From Kosakonia radicincitans DSM 16656 (lineage in GTDB: Bacteria > Pseudomonadota > Gammaproteobacteria > Enterobacterales > Enterobacteriaceae), in contig NZ_CP018016.1 in NCBI RefSeq assembly GCF_000280495.2, positions 3,038,001 to 3,102,000 on the forward strand: a DNA stretch of 64,000 nt, written 5' to 3'. Positions within the stretch are counted from its first letter, which is position 1, and each line of letters begins with the position of its first letter. Shown piece by piece: positions 18,501 to 24,616 of this stretch. Made by a program: the position numbers and the translations under genes. Under the pieces are notes generated by a model. The model saw nothing but the letters and a program-made list of their open reading frames with translations. It was not told the DNA's origin and did not search any database.

Positions 18501-21106
18501 TGCAGAAAGTTGTGGGCGATGCTGAGGATTGCAGGTAACAGCCATATCAGTGCCAGTACGCCAAGCCAGTAAAATGGATTGGGTACCCAAATCAGGGAGA
18601 AGAACAGCAATACCAGTAAAGAAGGTGCGACCAGACTGCGACGCAAATTATCGAGTAATTTCCAGTAAGAAAGTGTGGACAGCGGGTTCTTATCCCGGGT
18701 TCCATCAGTTTTTCTGACGTGTGGCTTCAGCCAGTTAAGCAGTTGCCAGTCGCCCCGGATCCAGCGTGAACGACGCGCGACGTCCGAAAGGTAATTATTG
18801 GGGTACTGCTCGTAAAGTAAGACCTCACTCAGTAGCCCCGATCGTGCATAGCACCCTTCAAGTAAATCATGGCTGAGAACCAGATTTTCCGGGCAAGTGT
18901 TGGCAGTGGCCAGCACAAAGATATCGACATCATAAATCCCTTTACCGACGAACGATCCTTCCCCAAAGAGATCCTGATAGATATCCGAAGACATCATCGA
19001 ATAAGGATTATTACCGGGCACGTTACTGCGTATGGCGGCATAACGTCCCTGACCGTTGCGTGGTATCTCCTCCGCGAGGCCGGGTTGCAGAATGCCGAAT
19101 CCTTTAATGACCCTCTGGCGTAGCGGATCATACTCTGGCTTATTCAGCGGATGCGCCATTGTCGCGACCAGCTTGTGTGCCGTATCGCGCGGCAGCACCG
19201 TATCACTGTCCAGGGTAATGACGTATTTAATGTGACCCGGTAAAAGATGAGCTGGTATATCCGCAACACTGACGAATTGAGTCCCCGGATGACGCAACCA
19301 GCTGTTCAGCAACGCCAGTTTTCCCCGCTTGCGTTCATAGCCCATCCACGTTCCTTCAGAGGGGTTCCATTCAGGTTCCCGGTGTAGCAGATAGAAACGT
19401 GGGCGGCTGGAGGGATAGCGGCGATTAAGCGCCTGCATATCGGCGATAGCCTGTCTGAGCAGGGCGTTATTTTCCGGCGAGGGTTCATTCTCAGAATCAG
19501 CGAAATCGGTGAGCAGAGCGAACCTGAGATTTTCGTTTTGATTCCCCAGCCAGCAGACTTCAAGGCTGGTGAGGAGCTTGCTGAAACTATCGTGGCTGGT
19601 CAGCATGCAGGGAATAGCAATCATGGTTGCGCTGTCAGCAGGAATGCCGGTTGAAAAATCCATCCCTGGCAATGGATAAGGAACGCGAAAACGGGTGGTT
19701 GCGTCACTGAGCAAATCACTCATTAACTGAGTTAAAGCGATAATCAGAGGCAATGCCACCGCGATCAACAGCCAGTCTGCGCCCTGCAGAGCAGTTTCGT
19801 GCAAAACTGCCGCTGTCGTTGCTGTTGTCAACAACGCCAGGCTTCCAAGCCAGGACAACAGAGTTATTCTGTTGAAACTGTGCCGCAAACGTATGAGCCT
19901 GGAGGTGTCAGCCAACAGATGAATCTCCAGCTGCTGTCGACCTTCGCCCGCCAGATAATAGCCAACGTGATGTTCCTGTGTGTCGGGAGCACTCTCCCCC
20001 GAAAGCGCCAGCACCCTGCCCGCAACCTCAGGCTCACTGAGACCACTGTCTCTGGCAAGGATCTCAACAACGTGGCGGTAATGATCCCGGGTATTAAAGT
20101 GCATCCGGGGATAGATACCGGCAGGATCATTGCGTAATGCCTGTTCGACGACACTGATCGTTTCGGCGAAATCAGCCCAGTCCGTTTCGCTCAGTAATCG
20201 CAGACCCGCGATGCTGTTACTGACGGATAGCTGGCTGGCGGCAAGCTGTTGATTGAAGCTATGTATGAGAATGTCGGTGGTGACTCCCTGTTCCCGGAGG
20301 CACTGATCAACCCAGGTAAGAGGTAACGACAGCGCGTTGCCATGTCCCTGCAGGCGCCGCACCAGCTCTGCGACAAACGCACTGGTTAACGGAGGACGAG
20401 AGCGCGCCATATCGGCCACCACCATGATTAAATCACCAGGCTCGTTCTCTGCACATTCGAAAATCCTTGTTATCCACGTATCGGCCAGGTTTCTGTCCTG
20501 CTGAGCTTTTATCACTTCCATGCTGATACGACGAAGATTTTCAATCAGCGCCAGGCGCAGCATCCCCGGCAAGGCCCAGACTTCACCTAATGTCAGCGGT
20601 GCCACCTGTTGATAGGCGGTGAGGTAGCTGGTCAGACTGGCGGTATCCCAGCGGCCATCACCGTGAGCAATGGCCTCTGATGCAATATTGTAAATTCGCG
20701 GACAATTCAGTGGTGACATCAGCGACGGGAGACCTTTGCCAAAGCTTTTCGGCAAGTGCTGACGGACAGTGCGGATTTGCTCCTCAATCAGATAATAATT
20801 GTCCAGCAACCATTCCCCGGCGGGCATGATACTCGTCTTTTTACCCGCGTTAAGCTCATAGCAGTTTTGCGTGATGACGATCTCATTGTCGGCGAGCCTT
20901 TTCAGCAGGTAATAAGGAAGTTTATCCGGCGATAATTTATGTGTGCGCGCCAGTTTCTGACCGTAGCGTTCCATCTGGGCAGTCGAAAAGAGCTCTGACC
21001 GCGGATTGCTTTCACCGTCAGGATCGTTCGCAGAAAACGTCATGTTTTCTGCGTCATTCGTAGGAATACGGGAGTGGTTAAACCACGCTCTGGGGTTCAT
21101 TTTCAT
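12518..21106 (-). CDS. ndvB: Cyclic beta-1,2-glucan synthase (NdvB/ChvB type)
   Basis: A 2862-residue inner-membrane enzyme, full length for ChvB/NdvB (about 2830-2870), that makes cyclic beta-1,2-glucan from UDP-glucose. Order of parts: an N-terminal soluble region; membrane helices at about 415-470; a GT84 glycosyltransferase domain with the DSD motif near residue 630 (ITLDSDTVLPRDT) and RRSRWIRGDWQLLNW near 780; further helices around 815-860 and 950-1000; a glycoamylase-like (transglycosylation) domain starting near 1050 with GHLYNWYDTRT near 1095; and a C-terminal GH94 phosphorylase-like domain that tunes chain length, with GGFSQDGREYQI and the acid-catalyst region GAGDWNDGMNQVG near 2545. 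In rhizobia and Brucella the product is a periplasmic glucan needed for osmotic adaptation and host infection. No exporter (ndvA/chvA) is adjacent. Confidence 0.93.
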   Translation of the reverse strand: MKMNPRAWFNHSRIPTNDAENMTFSANDPDGESNPRSELFSTAQMERYGQKLARTHKLSPDKLPYYLLKRLADNEIVITQNCYELNAGKKTSIMPAGEWLLDNYYLIEEQIRTVRQHLPKSFGKGLPSLMSPLNCPRIYNIASEAIAHGDGRWDTASLTSYLTAYQQVAPLTLGEVWALPGMLRLALIENLRRISMEVIKAQQDRNLADTWITRIFECAENEPGDLIMVVADMARSRPPLTSAFVAELVRRLQGHGNALSLPLTWVDQCLREQGVTTDILIHSFNQQLAASQLSVSNSIAGLRLLSETDWADFAETISVVEQALRNDPAGIYPRMHFNTRDHYRHVVEILARDSGLSEPEVAGRVLALSGESAPDTQEHHVGYYLAGEGRQQLEIHLLADTSRLIRLRHSFNRITLLSWLGSLALLTTATTAAVLHETALQGADWLLIAVALPLIIALTQLMSDLLSDATTRFRVPYPLPGMDFSTGIPADSATMIAIPCMLTSHDSFSKLLTSLEVCWLGNQNENLRFALLTDFADSENEPSPENNALLRQAIADMQALNRRYPSSRPRFYLLHREPEWNPSEGTWMGYERKRGKLALLNSWLRHPGTQFVSVADIPAHLLPGHIKYVITLDSDTVLPRDTAHKLVATMAHPLNKPEYDPLRQRVIKGFGILQPGLAEEIPRNGQGRYAAIRSNVPGNNPYSMMSSDIYQDLFGEGSFVGKGIYDVDIFVLATANTCPENLVLSHDLLEGCYARSGLLSEVLLYEQYPNNYLSDVARRSRWIRGDWQLLNWLKPHVRKTDGTRDKNPLSTLSYWKLLDNLRRSLVAPSLLVLLFFSLIWVPNPFYWLGVLALIWLLPAILSIAHNFLHKPLRRRLKPHLLLVGAGALKRLSGIGLNFAVLPHEAGYSLKAIAVTLWRLGVSRRHLSQWVSHSLDSNQDKPSVARFYQAMWLNVAGGVTLIILTGQYAPPLLAIALPIGLLWCLAPLLMSWLSRQPVRKVFSPNQEQKQLLRQTSREIWAFFETFATEKENWLPPDNYQEIPQPTVAHRTSPTNIGLSLMANLTAWDFGYLPGGEVLRRVSLTLDTLDKMEHYRGHLYNWYDTRTLAPLSPRYVSSVDSGNMAGHLLTLREGLSAMRHQPVLNIQRILAGVNDTLDILEKQWGQNPPDSLRLLRKHYLSAVLLPPQAFFSELKKMRTQCNHLTTQCHQGSPLQMRWAGHLEHQLVQLCHEWSLLLGWLPASWNEQPLPTLSELARATFTGKGTPPASATEQARMRLNIITELEQRLNEHARMDFAFLYSETTSLLSVGYNCDTNTPDKSHYDLLPSEIRLTSFLAIATNQLPLKSWYALGRLFTTIDNETALMSWSGSMFEYLMPNLVMPTWPGSLLDEMSQSAVMRQIHWGKERGVPWGVSESGYHAFDVQHNYQYQAFGVPGLGLRRGLADDMVVAPYATLLALIVSPQRACENLFRLQKNGARGEYGFYEALDYTPSRLATGQLYAVVQSWMAHHQGMAFQALAHVLLGAPMAERFMSSTVFRSASLLLQERVPDAVDLYSPRRHFESHEGRVKPVRYEPRIFNGVDTPAPDIQLLSNSHYHLMLTAGGGGYSRWNNIALTRWRSDTTRDNWGTFCYIRDMQTGDVWSNTWQPTGNASEHDEEVIFTDASAEFRRTFAGLSVKTQVVISPEDDIELRRLTLIHRGRQPRALALTTYAEVVLAPDASDLAHPAFSNLFIQTELNPERDAILCHRRPRSPDEPSPCLFHMMVVHGDNRHNVSFETDRAKFLGRGRTSADALAIEGGGPLSNTSGPVLDPILAIRNTIILQPGQPVTIDIIYGISDTRQQSLALLEKYRDYPIADRVFELAWSHSLVVLRQMNASEDDATLFNRLASAVLYPVQELRAEGQVISRNRRGQSGLWGWAISGDLPIVLLSITSEESIASVTTLIQAHRYWRQKGLDVDLVILNNSPGGYQQGLQNKIMDLIYAGSEASLLDKTGGLFVRNGEHLSAEDKLLLMSVACLYLDDRAGGINEQLNQRIHTLKPPVRAFVPRAVRERNQHTDWIPDISQLSHFNGYGGFSQDGREYQIVLRENALTPAPWSNVLANSRFGSVISEAGQAYTWYENAHEYRLTPWENDPVSDRSGEAFYLRDEESGECWSPTALPVRGHGDYLTRHGFGYSVFAHRENGIDSELTVLVAEEAPVKLAFLTLSNTSGRTRKLSVTGYVEWTLGGARTRSAPHIVTQAASIPSGCGVLANNFYGDNGGGRTAFFAVSGNDCSLTGDRREFIGRNGSLHDPSAMKLRKLSGKTGAGLDPCGAVQSAVTLIDGDQRTFIFILGADENHARAQETLAHYMNENTVRQELNRVHNHWHNVLDKIVVNTPDTSVNLLVNGWLMYQTVACRLMARSGYYQSGGAFGFRDQLQDTLALSHADPNRMREQIILCASRQFIEGDVQHWWHPPHGNGVRTRCSDDYLWLPLAVCHYVETTGDKDALEILIPYLEGRPLQPGEESVYDTPVISGTEETLWLHCVKAIQHGLRFGEHGLPLMGAGDWNDGMNQVGIEGKGESVWLGFFLYDILQRFAALAERRQDDTVASMCRSQALRLQNNLEAHAWDGEWYRRGYFDDGTPLGSKASQDCRIDAIAQSWSVLSGAASPVRCAQAMQALDKHLVDNEGGLIKLLTPPFDGHGPNPGYIQGYLPGVRENGGQYTHGAIWAVMAFARMGNAERAWQLWSMLNPINHTLNADSVGIYKAEPYVMSADVYSVAPHTGRAGWSWYTGSAGWALRLLTDELLGIKRSGAAFTVHARLPDEWPSFSMRYQYGESHYQISVSRGEGEYRVTLDGVLLPDDRIPLRDDGQNHTVEIIQNGY

Positions 21107-21262
21107 AGCGTTGCTCTGATGCGACGTTAGCGCGCAGGAGCAGTTGCGAAATCAGTTCAGAAACGTTCTCTCAGGATGGGCGTAAGGCATCAGGGATTTA
21201 ACAGCTGCTGGAATTTAACTTAGGTATAAAATGTGGGCTCTGTCTGAGGTTTTTCGGTCGGA

Positions 21263-21427
21263 CTAGCGTCGGGAGATAAACAGGGCTTTACACCCTGGGC
21301 ACATCATGGCCTGATTGCGACGGATTTTTGACACCGGTTGAGCTGATTTCAAGCCACAAACAGGGCAAGCGGCAGTGGCGGTAGAAGCACCGCTGAAGAG
21401 TTTCATTGCGTAATCGATAATGGACAT
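21263..21427 (-). CDS. YnfU-like small zinc-ribbon protein
   Basis: A 54-residue protein with two CxxC knuckles, Cys21/Cys24 (CPVC) and Cys43/Cys46 (CPGC), a zinc ribbon. The centre GLKSAQPVSKIRR and the end ALFISRR resemble E. coli YnfU, a small prophage-associated protein of unknown function. The ATG at 21427 is preceded by AAAGG at nine bases; an in-frame ATG two codons upstream (21433) is an alternative. It lies between the glucan synthase and two csp genes, which suggests, without proof, a place in the cold response. Confidence 0.75.
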   Translation of the reverse strand: MSIIDYAMKLFSGASTATAACPVCGLKSAQPVSKIRRNQAMMCPGCKALFISRR

Positions 21428-21508
21428 AATCATTAACCTTTCAATGAATGAGCCTCACCGTATCACACTTGGTTAAGTTTTAATCTATTTATTTTGGTGC
21501 ACTGAAAT

Positions 21509-21721
21509 TCAGGAAAGATAGATGTTCGCAGCCACAGGCCCCCTGGGACCGTGAATCCGACAAAATTCAATACGGCTTCCTGGAATGGGTAATTCCGATT
21601 CGCGTGAATTAACGGCTGAAATATGAAGCAGAACATCTTTTCTGCCATCTGAAGGGGTGATGAAACCTTTACCGCTGAGAATGTCAAAACTTTTGACAAT
21701 TCCTGTCATTTTATGGGACAA
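21509..21721 (-). CDS. cspH: CspH-like cold-shock-domain protein (TTG start)
   Basis: A 70-residue single cold-shock domain, closest in my memory to E. coli Csp[28 protein letters not shown], then HISAV, and a final [10 protein letters not shown]. The RNP1 motif is KGFIT rather than KGFGFI, and RNP2 is VLLHIS rather than VFVHF, so aromatic RNA-contacting residues are missing, as in CspH. The start is TTG at 21721: AAGGA stands six to seven bases before it and it gives the family start MS-KMTG; the internal ATG at 21709 would be too far from that site. It is divergent from the cspB-like gene. Confidence 0.85.
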   Translation of the reverse strand: MSHKMTGIVKSFDILSGKGFITPSDGRKDVLLHISAVNSRESELPIPGSRIEFCRIHGPRGPVAANIYLS

Positions 21722-21859
21722 GTCAATTCCTTATTGAAAACACGCAAAGACTATACCCTGAAAAAATTATATTGCCACTTTTAATTTTCCTTGCAGGACC
21801 TCTGGATGGCTAAAATATAATTTGCTAATTATGACTTCCCGTGCCTTAATGAATCCCAT

Positions 21860-22001
21860 CAGTTCGATGTACAAACGAACGTTAAACATTTTCCGGGCAG
21901 TCCTCATTACCAGGCGTTATCGCTGATATCCCCTCTTTTGAGTCCATACGTTTAATACTATACGTTTACTATCAATACTATAATTTGTGACGGGAATCAG
22001 T
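21860..22001 (+). promoter_or_regulatory. cspA-type cold-shock 5' leader with cold box
   Basis: About 140 bases before the cspB-like ATG resemble the structured cspA leader. CGATGTACAAA (21865-21875) matches the cold box TGACGTACAGA at most positions, and GTTATCGCTGATATCCCCTC (about 21915-21935) nearly repeats the segment GTTATCGTTGATACCCCTC of the E. coli cspA leader. A leader of this kind changes fold with temperature and allows translation in the cold. The exact transcription start is not visible. Confidence 0.7.
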
Positions 22002-22220
22002 ATGACCTCAAGAATTAAAGGCCTTGTAAAATGGTTTAATGAAGACAAAGGTTTTGGCTTCATCTCTCCTCTTGATGGGAGCAAAGATATCTTTGTTCAT
22101 TTTTCAGCGCTTAACGGAGACAACTTTAAAACCTTATTTGAAGGGCAGAAAGTTGAATTCGCAATACACAGTGGAGACAAAGGTCCTGCTGCGGCAAACG
22201 TAATACTTTGCGATAAATAA
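22002..22220 (+). CDS. cspB: CspB/CspG-like major cold-shock protein
   Basis: A 72-residue cold-shock-domain RNA chaperone. RNP1 (KGFGFISP) and RNP2 (DIFVHFSA) are both intact, and [16 protein letters not shown] and GPAAANVI match CspA/B/G/I. The frame is open further upstream from a GTG at 21987, but the ATG at 22002, after GGGAATCAGT, gives the normal family start. The cspA-like leader upstream indicates strong cold induction. Among E. coli paralogues it is nearest CspB/CspI, which lie in the Qin prophage beside ydfK-type genes; the same company is kept here. Confidence 0.9.
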   Translation: MTSRIKGLVKWFNEDKGFGFISPLDGSKDIFVHFSALNGDNFKTLFEGQKVEFAIHSGDKGPAAANVILCDK

Positions 22221-22615
22221 ATCTTTGTGGGTCTGCGACAACGATGAAGGATTATTCCTGAGTAGACAGATCCATAAATTAATTTAGCGAAAGGCCGTTT
22301 ATTCTTAATATCAGGTCAGCATATTTTTGCACATCTATGAGTGTGCTGACCGATGTGATGAAGTGCAGGTCTGCTGCATGAAAAGTCTAAAAGCAGAAGC
22401 TAACTGCTTGTTAAATAATAAAGTGCGTAAGAGGTCAGGCAGCCTCCGAAAGCATCACGTCCTTGATTCTACCCTGTTTTAATTTTCTTTAGCCTTCAAA
22501 ATTTAAAAAAGAAGAAAATTGCCAGACTTTTGTAAATATCACATAGTCCGCGCAGGTAGATCACAAAAAATTATTTCCTGTATCGAAGAGATTGCCTTAT
22601 GGAAAAAACCAACAG
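22221..22615. other. Intergenic stretch after cspB-like gene
   Basis: No gene is seen. A hairpin with arms GGTCAGCA and TGCTGACC (about 22314-22351) lies about 95 bases after the stop and could end or stabilise the csp transcript; it lacks a T run. Confidence 0.4.
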
Positions 22616-22843
22616 ATGATAAAAGTCCTTGTGTTTTTTAATGCTGAATCCTGTAAGGTCATGACCGTTCTTGAAGGTATATCCTCTATTAAGCAGGAAT
22701 ATCCAAACGGTGAAGAAACTCATCTTCGGATTATGTCAGCAGGTTTTCCTTCTTTGACCGGAGATCATGGTGTTGTTCACGTGGCTTCTGACAGGGAATT
22801 GAGTTCTCAGGAGATACTTGATGCTGCCAGGAAATATTTATAG
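22616..22843 (+). CDS. Small hypothetical protein
   Basis: A 75-residue protein that I do not recognise. It opens with MIKVLVFFNAESCKVMTVLE, has a hydrophilic middle and ends with SSQEILDAARKYL, a likely helix; the alternating pattern suggests a small alpha/beta fold. It has one Cys and no signal peptide or membrane segment. ATG at 22616 was chosen over an upstream TTG; GGAAAAAA lies about ten bases before it. A strong terminator follows 95 bases after the stop, which supports a real transcript. It lies next to the csp genes, so cold regulation is possible. Confidence 0.55.
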   Translation: MIKVLVFFNAESCKVMTVLEGISSIKQEYPNGEETHLRIMSAGFPSLTGDHGVVHVASDRELSSQEILDAARKYL

Positions 22844-22938
22844 CATTTCATTAAGTTCTCTGCTTCACATTTAATTGCGCACGATCACTTACCCTATTCA
22901 ACAGATACAACTAAAAAAATGAGTAAAAACCCTTTATC

Positions 22939-22963
22939 GCCTGCTAACTGCAGGCTTTTTTTT
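22939..22963 (+). terminator. Rho-independent terminator
   Basis: GCCTGC and GCAGGC form a perfect six-base stem with loop TAACT, followed by eight T. It ends the transcript of the 22616 gene. Confidence 0.85.
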
Positions 22964-23079
22964 ATAACACATTCAAAATTTTATAAGCGTTTACCCTGAG
23001 AAGTGAAAATGACTCTTTGTGTACTGACAAATTGTCGATATCGCTCTAATCCCCTTCATGCTATCTTGCCTTTTATGGT

Positions 23080-23241
23080 GAATCCTCCTAAGCGGCGGGG
23101 CTAATTAACCTGATGACACTTTTGCTGGAATGTTCATCATGCACGACTGAAGCAGCGAGCCATGGGGGGTTACCCAAAGGCTTACCGGGAGGCACCCGGC
23201 ATCATATGTATAAGCCCCTGCAGCAATGCGGGGGCTTTTTC
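23080..23241 (+). ncRNA. Candidate structured RNA, possibly C4-type antisense RNA
   Basis: No frame here makes a convincing protein, yet the stretch is rich in designed-looking structure: a 5' segment GCGGCGGGGCT, a GGGTTACCC hairpin, a CCGGG-AGGCA-CCCGG hairpin (23185-23199) and a strong terminator (23213-23241). GGGGCT at 23097-23102 is complementary to AGCCCC at 23213-23218, the 5' arm of the terminator, so two exclusive folds are possible. The arrangement recalls the C4 antisense RNAs of P1-like phages and enteric prophages, but that family name is from memory and uncertain. It could instead be the leader of a lost gene. Confidence 0.4.
23213..23241 (+). terminator. Strong Rho-independent terminator of the candidate RNA
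   Basis: A nine-pair stem (AGCCCCTGC with GCGGGGGCT, one G-T pair), loop AGCAAT, then five T. It faces the end of the dmsC-like gene. Confidence 0.85.
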
Positions 23242-23285
23242 ACAAATATGACCGGTATAAATTCAGAAAGCCGGTTGATGTGGGA

Positions 23286-24059
23286 TCAGTACGGCTGACC
23301 TATATTAATAATTGTGCTCACCGTATCACCAAAGAATGTCAGTCGACTCAGGATAATACCTGAAAGTGCAATGATAACCGTTGCAATGGAAACTGACGCT
23401 TTCTGGCGCTGACAGGACAAGACGAGTGTTAGCGCGAAACAGATTAAGCCGGACCAGAAAAAAGGAGATGAGCTCCATTGTTCTGCGGTCATACGTGCAA
23501 TCGTTCCACCGCTGCGCCAGATAACCGGTGCGATAACCATGGCCAGAATCAGCAACACCAGCCCCTGGCGTAAGGGGGAAAGTGCCGGAGACTTATCCAG
23601 CAATGGGAGCATTGCCGCCCCCATTACCCATGCCGTTAACAGGTAGAGAATCATCGGCAGCCCGTTATTGATGGCGATCATTGCGGGTGCTGCATATGTC
23701 AGTCCCTGCACTGCAATCAGAACGATCCCCATCACTGCCGCTGCAATCACGGTCACGACTTTTCCATCGGTGAACAGTGCCAGCGCAATCGTGACGGCAA
23801 AAAGGCTTGCTGCCAGAATTTCTCTGCTCAGCCATGAATGTCTTAAGTTAATAAAAGCATTATAGCCATGGAACGGATCGGCCAGATGGAAGGTTGCTCC
23901 AATCAGGGATATGCCCAGGACCACGCCCGTGATAAACCATGACCTGCGCTGCGGTATATCACGGTTATAAATGCGCCGCCAGGCAAGAAACAGGGCCATT
24001 CCGACAGACGTCTGGCTCAGCGATGTAAAGAAAACCAGTGGTAACTCATAGTGTTCCAT
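23286..24059 (-). CDS. dmsC: DmsC-like membrane anchor subunit
   Basis: A 257-residue integral membrane protein with about eight predicted hydrophobic segments, starting MEHYELPLVFFTSLSQTSVG as in DmsC/YnfH. It anchors the catalytic pair to the membrane and oxidises menaquinol. The open frame runs upstream into the FeS-subunit gene, but the ATG at 24059 has GGAGAATAATC directly before it. It starts three bases after the FeS subunit ends and is last in the operon. The middle conserves the LADPFHGYNAFINLRHSWLS region with the His and Arg typical of the quinol site. Confidence 0.88.
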   Translation of the reverse strand: MEHYELPLVFFTSLSQTSVGMALFLAWRRIYNRDIPQRRSWFITGVVLGISLIGATFHLADPFHGYNAFINLRHSWLSREILAASLFAVTIALALFTDGKVVTVIAAAVMGIVLIAVQGLTYAAPAMIAINNGLPMILYLLTAWVMGAAMLPLLDKSPALSPLRQGLVLLILAMVIAPVIWRSGGTIARMTAEQWSSSPFFWSGLICFALTLVLSCQRQKASVSIATVIIALSGIILSRLTFFGDTVSTIINIGQPY

Positions 24060-24061
24060 GA

Positions 24062-24616
24062 TTATTCTCCAGCCTGATGCGGTGTGCGGGGCATAATGAA
24101 GCGGGTCCCGGGGTTCAGGGATGGCATAACAGGGTATCCGGGGGGATACTGTATGGCATTTCCGGGGGCACCCTGTCCATCCAGATCTATCATGGTTAAT
24201 GCACCGACAGGGCAAGCATCAATGCAGGCTGTTTGTAAACCTGCATCTAACCGTTCATAACACATACTGCATTTTTCAGCCTTATGAGTGACTTCGTTAA
24301 ATCTGGGGGCACCATAAGGACAACTGCGCAGGCAGTTTTTACAGCCTATACAGCGAGCAGGGTCATGTACGACGATACCATCTTCGCGCAGGGTATAGGC
24401 CTCAACCGGGCACGCATCCAGACAGGCGGGATGCTCACAGTGGTTACATGCCAGTGAGTAGAAAGCCCTTTCTTCGTGCGGATAGATGGAATTCCCCAGC
24501 GGGTAGACATAGCGCCAGAAAAGATCAGGCTCCAGTTGATTAAAACTTTTACAGGCCATGGCACAGCCACGGCACCCGATACATTTTTCACTATCGACCA
24601 GGAATGCACGTCTCAT
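24062..24616 (-). CDS. dmsB: DmsB-like four-cluster iron-sulfur subunit
   Basis: A 184-residue ferredoxin-type electron-transfer subunit. Sixteen Cys make four [4Fe-4S] sites in the usual interleaved way: Cys12/15/18/22, 57/60/65/69, 89/92/95/99 and 116/119/131/135. It passes electrons from the membrane subunit to the molybdenum enzyme. The start overlaps the end of the catalytic subunit by four bases. It is shorter than E. coli DmsB (205 residues), mainly at the C-terminus. Confidence 0.92.
   Translation of the reverse strand: MRRAFLVDSEKCIGCRGCAMACKSFNQLEPDLFWRYVYPLGNSIYPHEERAFYSLACNHCEHPACLDACPVEAYTLREDGIVVHDPARCIGCKNCLRSCPYGAPRFNEVTHKAEKCSMCYERLDAGLQTACIDACPVGALTMIDLDGQGAPGNAIQYPPGYPVMPSLNPGTRFIMPRTPHQAGE

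Noticed and set aside
23286..24215. Longer dmsC-like protein starting at 24215
   Set aside because: The extra 52 residues are antisense-free but come from an out-of-frame reading of the FeS-subunit gene; the ATG at 24059 has a good ribosome-binding site.
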